The position numbers and the translations under genes were made by a program. From contig CM049317.1 of NCBI GenBank assembly GCA_026874595.1, positions 61,468,118 to 61,532,117 on the forward strand: DNA of 64,000 bases, read 5' to 3'. Under the pieces are notes generated by a model. The model ran no database searches. It worked only from the letters and a program-made list of their open reading frames with translations, and was not told where the DNA came from. The DNA comes from Sipunculus nudus. Lineage: Eukaryota > Annelida > Sipuncula > Golfingiida > Sipunculidae. Below are positions 59,225 to 64,000 of this stretch, piece by piece (position 1 is the stretch's first letter; every line of letters starts with the position of its first letter).

Positions 59225-62200
59225 TAATCTAGTAATATGTCAGGTGTTTAGACGTATAAACCTACCTTATTTTTAACAGGGAGTCCCGGGTTCAGGTTTT
59301 TCAATTTGTATTTGATATTACTCGACCAAACAAACTTTGCTGGCTCATTGGATCCGAACTCTGCATAGAAGCATTATTCCCAGTCTGCATGCTTGTGGGA
59401 GAGGTCTATCCTACGGAGTAGAAAACTAATATCACATTTTAATCTCTGGTCATGAGAATCTATTAATTTTGCCCAAATGTAATACCCAAAGTCAAGAAGG
59501 TTCAGAATATATATGGTAAACAACATTCAATCCCAGTATTAAATTGTCTTTCGCTTTTCTTTGTACTCTTATAAGAGTGGTACAATGAATTTCATCAGTG
59601 GTTCCGGTATACCACAACGGTCACGTGGGGTGAGATGTCTTGCACATTTAGTCTCGATGCAACAAGAACCAGACCGCACCATGATTTAAGCCCTGATAGA
59701 AAGACTTCCCATTTTCCTTATTGTATATAACCACTATGCTGTGCATGGCGACGATATTAAGGACGTCTAATTTTTTTACAGCAGCCCCGCCTGTAATTCT
59801 TGGCGTCATACAACCCTTAAATATAAAAATGCAGCAAAAAAAAATAAAATTATTCCTTTAAAAATAGCTGTAAATGTAAGCATCCAGAGATGCAAGAAAA
59901 TGTTAAAAGGTGTAAAAAAAGTGAGAAATAAAAAAAATAGAAAATTTTCATTTTCAGGGTCTTTCTTTATATTTGATTTAACTAATTATAAGATGTATAG
60001 CCCCAACGTAGGACCCATATTAACATTTTTTACATTTTGCTTGCCATGATTTGTAATAAACGTTAATTATTATAATACTTATGCAAATCAATTTAATTTC
60101 AAAAGCGCACACCAACATGTTTCGAATAAACCATTTATTGCAATTCTCTTAGACTGTCTTGATTATTCAGAAGGGTTTTAATAAGGCACTGAGCATTAGG
60201 TGTCCGTGATCCGATTGTTTTTAATAATCAGAAGACATTGCATACACACAGGGATTTTAATTTAGAAATTTATAGCTTTAAATTTAACGACCTTCGGAGT
60301 GGGCCGTGAGATTACCGGTTAAGTGAGATGGGAATGTGCCGATTCAAAGAAAACATGAAAAAAACTGGTTGTTTATAACCCTTTTCACGAATTTTATTTC
60401 AATTAAATTTTGAATGATTGCCACTCATAAATTCATGTACATATTTTACCTTCAAGATTCAATGATATTTTTATTATGATCACAATGTCAAATAAAACCA
60501 TTTTTTTTCTTTAAATTTTAGTTAAACTATAGAATTCAATCGTGCATCGGACTATGGTTTTGAATAAAAGACAATAAAAGAATAAAATGGTGACATAAAT
60601 TACAGAGCCTTGTTCGCAACCGCCCTATGTGTCCCATTTTTGATTAACGGAACGAGAAAATTTCCTATTTTAAGGTACAATTATCCCTCATTAACTGCGG
60701 CATTTAATTCTGATTAATAACAATCCTTTTGAATCTTTCACAATTTCCTTCAAAATTTGATCAATCACCAGGCAAATACGGCTCAACCTATGTTCAAAGA
60801 GAAAAAAAGTAACACACAAATAAATCACCGTTATAGGTGCGGCTTTGTCTTTGCCGTAATATTACACCCGGTCTCCTACGTCTTATTGAGATGTTGCACT
60901 TCACCGTTGTCTGTTGCTATTTCTGAATGAGTTTTTATCATCTTGCCTTTTACAGGCGACGACCTGCTGACAAGATAGCGCAATAAAATCTCATCACTAT
61001 TTTTCCCGCCCAGACCGTAGCAGCCTTTCAGCAGAATCCTGTAGAAAACCCCTGGTCTCCTCTGATGCACATTATTCTTTTCTCCCACTAGCTCCTGCTA
61101 AACTCTCATCAACTCCGAACATACTAGCGACACCTACTGGCAACACATTGCAATAAATATTGGGGTCGGGTGCTTCGGCAACCAAAGACAATATTTAGTC
61201 TTATATCCTAATCTGACAATAATTCCTCTAACTTAATAAACCTTTAAAACGACATTTTAATGCACGAGATTATAAGGCTTTTAATTTATTTTTTATGTCT
61301 ATATATGATAGTACATGAGCATGGAAGACGATTGGTGAAACGCGAGTAATGCACATGCCTATGGGAATGGCACCTTTCGCATTCAGAAATGTCTTTTATA
61401 TTCCTCAAAGTTTTGTCTGGATATTCTTTTTAATAAAAATAATGTTAGACAATAATTACATATTACTCATGAAACGTGGTAATTCTTAAAAAGTGCTAGC
61501 GAGTATTGGTCGGAATGATGGCGGATACTGACACTGAAAACGTAATTATGAATGCAAGTTATGAAGAAGATTGGACGTTTACATACAAGAATAATGAAAA
61601 CAAAAAGAGGAGCCTTTGAACTTGGCATGAGCGTGCTTATGATCCGTCGTTTAATGTTTTGAGGACAGGTTTTGTTCTGGCAAAGAATGCCAGAATTGAT
61701 TTTGATTTTCGGATCCCGGCTTTTAAGTTTACAAGAACGGTTATTACCAAGGGAAGTGTTATGAAGACCATTTTCCTCTTAGAGCTTGTCACAATGTAAT
61801 TACCATTGCATAAAACACTACCTAACTGAGACAGCATCGGGATTAATTATAAATTACCCGATTGGTATGCATCCTCTGAAATAAAAACTCTCATTTAGTG
61901 TGATTAAGTTTGCTAATCTCGTAAAAAAGCCCAAAGACAAAATGGCCAATTCGATCGCGGTGGTAATTAAAACGTCACCGCATGAAAGAATACCTAAATA
62001 GTTATGCTTATGGCTTATTAACGTTTTGAAAGAAGGTTGAGGCTTAGGTGGCCGATATATCTTGTCTATAAAGCCTGAAGATGTCATATTCTGTATTGTT
62101 AATCCATTTAAGACAATATTTGTTACTACGTTAAAAAAGCACCGCGCATAGATTATAGAATATATTAACGTTTGCGTATATTTCTAGTTTTACAATTAAA

Positions 62201-62818
62201 GGCAGAGACGACTTGTGACTGCTCTTCTGCTCTGAGATAATGCCACGAAACTTGTAACTTATAATTAGTAATTATATTAAGCACTCAGAGACCTTCAAGT
62301 CTCTGCTATTATTCTGTGTTACCAAACCGGGAATATTACAATGTTTCTGGTCGAACACGGCCCACCTATGGCCCTCTGACATGAGAGACAATATCGATCA
62401 CATTTATTCTTTAGTGTTAATTCATTACTCGTAGCCACATGATAAGGTCAAAGACTGTTAAATTACCACGATATTGATTCAATAGGATAGAAGGCCCTCG
62501 CAGTACATTTCTCCGTATGACTTGTACCACTATTCAAAGTGGGCTTACCACTCCAGTATAAATACCTACTGAATCGTGTGTTCACCGCGGGACAGAACCC
62601 TGGCGTTGTGCTACGCCGGCAAAGGCGATGTTTATCTTGGCGGAAGGAAATATAATGAAACAATATAATTTTCTTAAATGGGAATTTTGATTAAGAAAGT
62701 AAACACAGCAGAGGCATGATTCCCACTATAAGAGTATATTAAAGCTGCCCACTTACTAACCATTTGACAAAGAATTTATGTGATTTCTGGCTATCCCTGT
62801 GTATATATTAATGGTAAT
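59225..62818. other. Unassigned AT-rich DNA
   Basis: Several short minus-strand frames (66-77 codons at 60876, 61637, 61854, 62463) have no recognised motif. A CTCF-like word reads on the minus strand at 61126-61143 (TTGCCAGTAGGTGTCGCT). GCATGCTTGTGGGAGAGGT near 59390 recurs near 23278 and, worn, 36832, so it marks a low-copy dispersed repeat. Confidence 0.4.
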
Positions 62819-63423
62819 GGGGCTGTCCCACTTACGGGACTGTTCATCTGACTACAGGTGACCAGGCTATCACCCGATGGTCGCCTGAAGTCGCCCTAAG
62901 ACTTGTGGCCTCTTACCTGTCGCCAATGGATTTTCAACATGTTCAAAATTCTCAGGCGATAGTTGTTTTCAACTATTTCCAGTTAGCGTAGCCTGTCTTC
63001 TACTGGCGTAAGGTGCTGTCGTAAGTTGTCGCCAAGTGACGTGGGTTGTCGTAGGTGCTGTCGTAGGTTGTCGTCAGGTGACGTGGGTTGTCGTAGGTGT
63101 TGTCGTGGGCTGTCATTACTTGATGCAGGGCCCATCCTTGCCTCCGGCTCCTCACGTAGCAAAGGGTCCTGACTCGTCGAAGCTTGTCGCGGTAGGACGT
63201 AGCATGAATTCTTGTGTCGAAGGTTGTCGCCAGTGTGGTCGTTAGTTTTCGTAGATGTGGTCGTAGCCTGTGGTAGGTGATTGTCCTTTGTCACGGCGAT
63301 TGTGTCGCCGGTTGTGGGCAGCTTGTCGTTAGACAATTGTCATAGTGGAGGTCCTGTCGCCTGTTTTTCGGCGACCATGAGGCGACAGCCTAGGTGGGAC
63401 AGTCCAATAAGTGGGACAGTCCC
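62819..63423. mobile_element. 605-bp terminal-inverted-repeat element
   Basis: The left end GGGGCTGTCCCACTTACGGG then ACTGTTC is matched by the reverse complement of the right end, GGGACTGTCCCACTTATTGG then ACTGTCC. Inner TGGTCGCC blocks are also inverted. The middle is a GTCG-rich tandem (GTTGTCGTAGGTGCTGTCG-type units, about 63000-63300). Open frames on both strands come from this repeat. No exact target-site duplication was found; flanks share GGTAAT. Non-coding MITE-like or fold-back element, superfamily unknown. Confidence 0.7.
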
Positions 63424-64000
63424 ATAAGGGTAATTCTGGTAATAAAAAGTTCTTTTAATGTCTCCGAAAAGGATGTATGAACTTGTTTAATAACAATGCT
63501 ATTGTTAACACACCAATGTTGACAAACGGAAAAAAAAAACATGTAACCAAAGGTGGTCGGTTGCATATATTCGGAGGCAGAAAGGTCACTTATTGCAAAA
63601 CGTCATTTGCAAAGGTTTGGTTATCTGACTTGCCGCCAGATGCCTTTGTTGAATTTGATTTGATTATTTTGGCGGACCTACATATATGATAAAAACGTTG
63701 CTATAAACAAAACAAGCAGCCTGTGTGCGATGATATCCACGTTTTCTGGCCAATTTTTATATAAGCTCCAAGAGATTACCTTTAGTTGACAAAGGTCAAA
63801 CAGGTGATTGGGCCCCTTTAACATTCAATACCTGAATAGGCAAATAAAATATTTTCAGTACAGAGGATAATATCCCTTTTACTAAAACGCCTTCAGCCGG
63901 CCTATACGGTCACAAGAGATCCATCATTCCCTCAACTGGTTGGAAGGAATGAACCAGAGCCGGCGTGGGGCGGCGCAGCGTTTGGTTCAGTTGTTTACGA
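63424..64000. other. Unassigned DNA at window end
   Basis: A 70-codon plus-strand frame (63477-63689) has no recognised motif. No gene called. Confidence 0.4.

Overview
This window is a gene-poor, AT-rich stretch of an animal nuclear genome. The signs are long (TA)n tracts, tRNA-derived SINEs, LINE 3' ends, several MITE types, a BEL/Pao retrotransposon, and NRF-1-, CTCF- and CRE-like motifs. I see no prokaryotic operon structure. The repeat mix suggests a marine invertebrate, perhaps a mollusc-like lophotrochozoan. That placement is inference and weak. The only long, clearly functional-looking reading frame belongs to the retrotransposon; no complete host gene can be read.

Layout. 1-4750: simple repeats, a degenerate 60-bp tandem repeat, a SINE fragment and a CRE-rich patch. 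4760-10870: a 6-kb composite tandem array. It contains a 1,111-bp unit duplicated almost perfectly, a roughly 330-bp subrepeat carrying CTCF-like motifs, a module with AGGTCA repeats and an RFX-like palindrome, and a 148-bp satellite. 10900-17700: a LINE fragment, two SINE families and a degenerate 26-bp minisatellite. 17900-24300: on the minus strand, what looks like the remains of a small family of cysteine-rich (partly Ly6/uPAR-like) exons in several decayed copies. 24640-37400: MITEs, SINEs, a probable solo LTR, microsatellites and one candidate promoter/first exon. 37430-45192: a complete BEL/Pao element with identical 703-bp LTRs, a CCGAA target-site duplication and an intact 2,050-residue polyprotein, so a very recent insertion. 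46202-46899: a tandem LTR-internal-LTR-internal-LTR array that reads as a TRIM (non-coding miniature LTR element). It has a perfect 18-nt tRNA-Pro primer site and polymerase III box A and box B motifs inside each LTR. 47000-64000: microsatellites, a second candidate first exon, a 5'-truncated LINE with a 14-bp target-site duplication, alternating inverted repeats, a 195-codon unexplained open frame, a Tourist-like MITE and a 605-bp terminal-inverted-repeat element.

The most interesting items are the TRIM whose LTRs carry a tRNA-like promoter, the satellite-borne array of CTCF-like sites, the intact young BEL element with possible splice signals inside its LTR, and the decaying cysteine-rich exon cluster. 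Everything rests on reading the sequence by eye; no searches were run.
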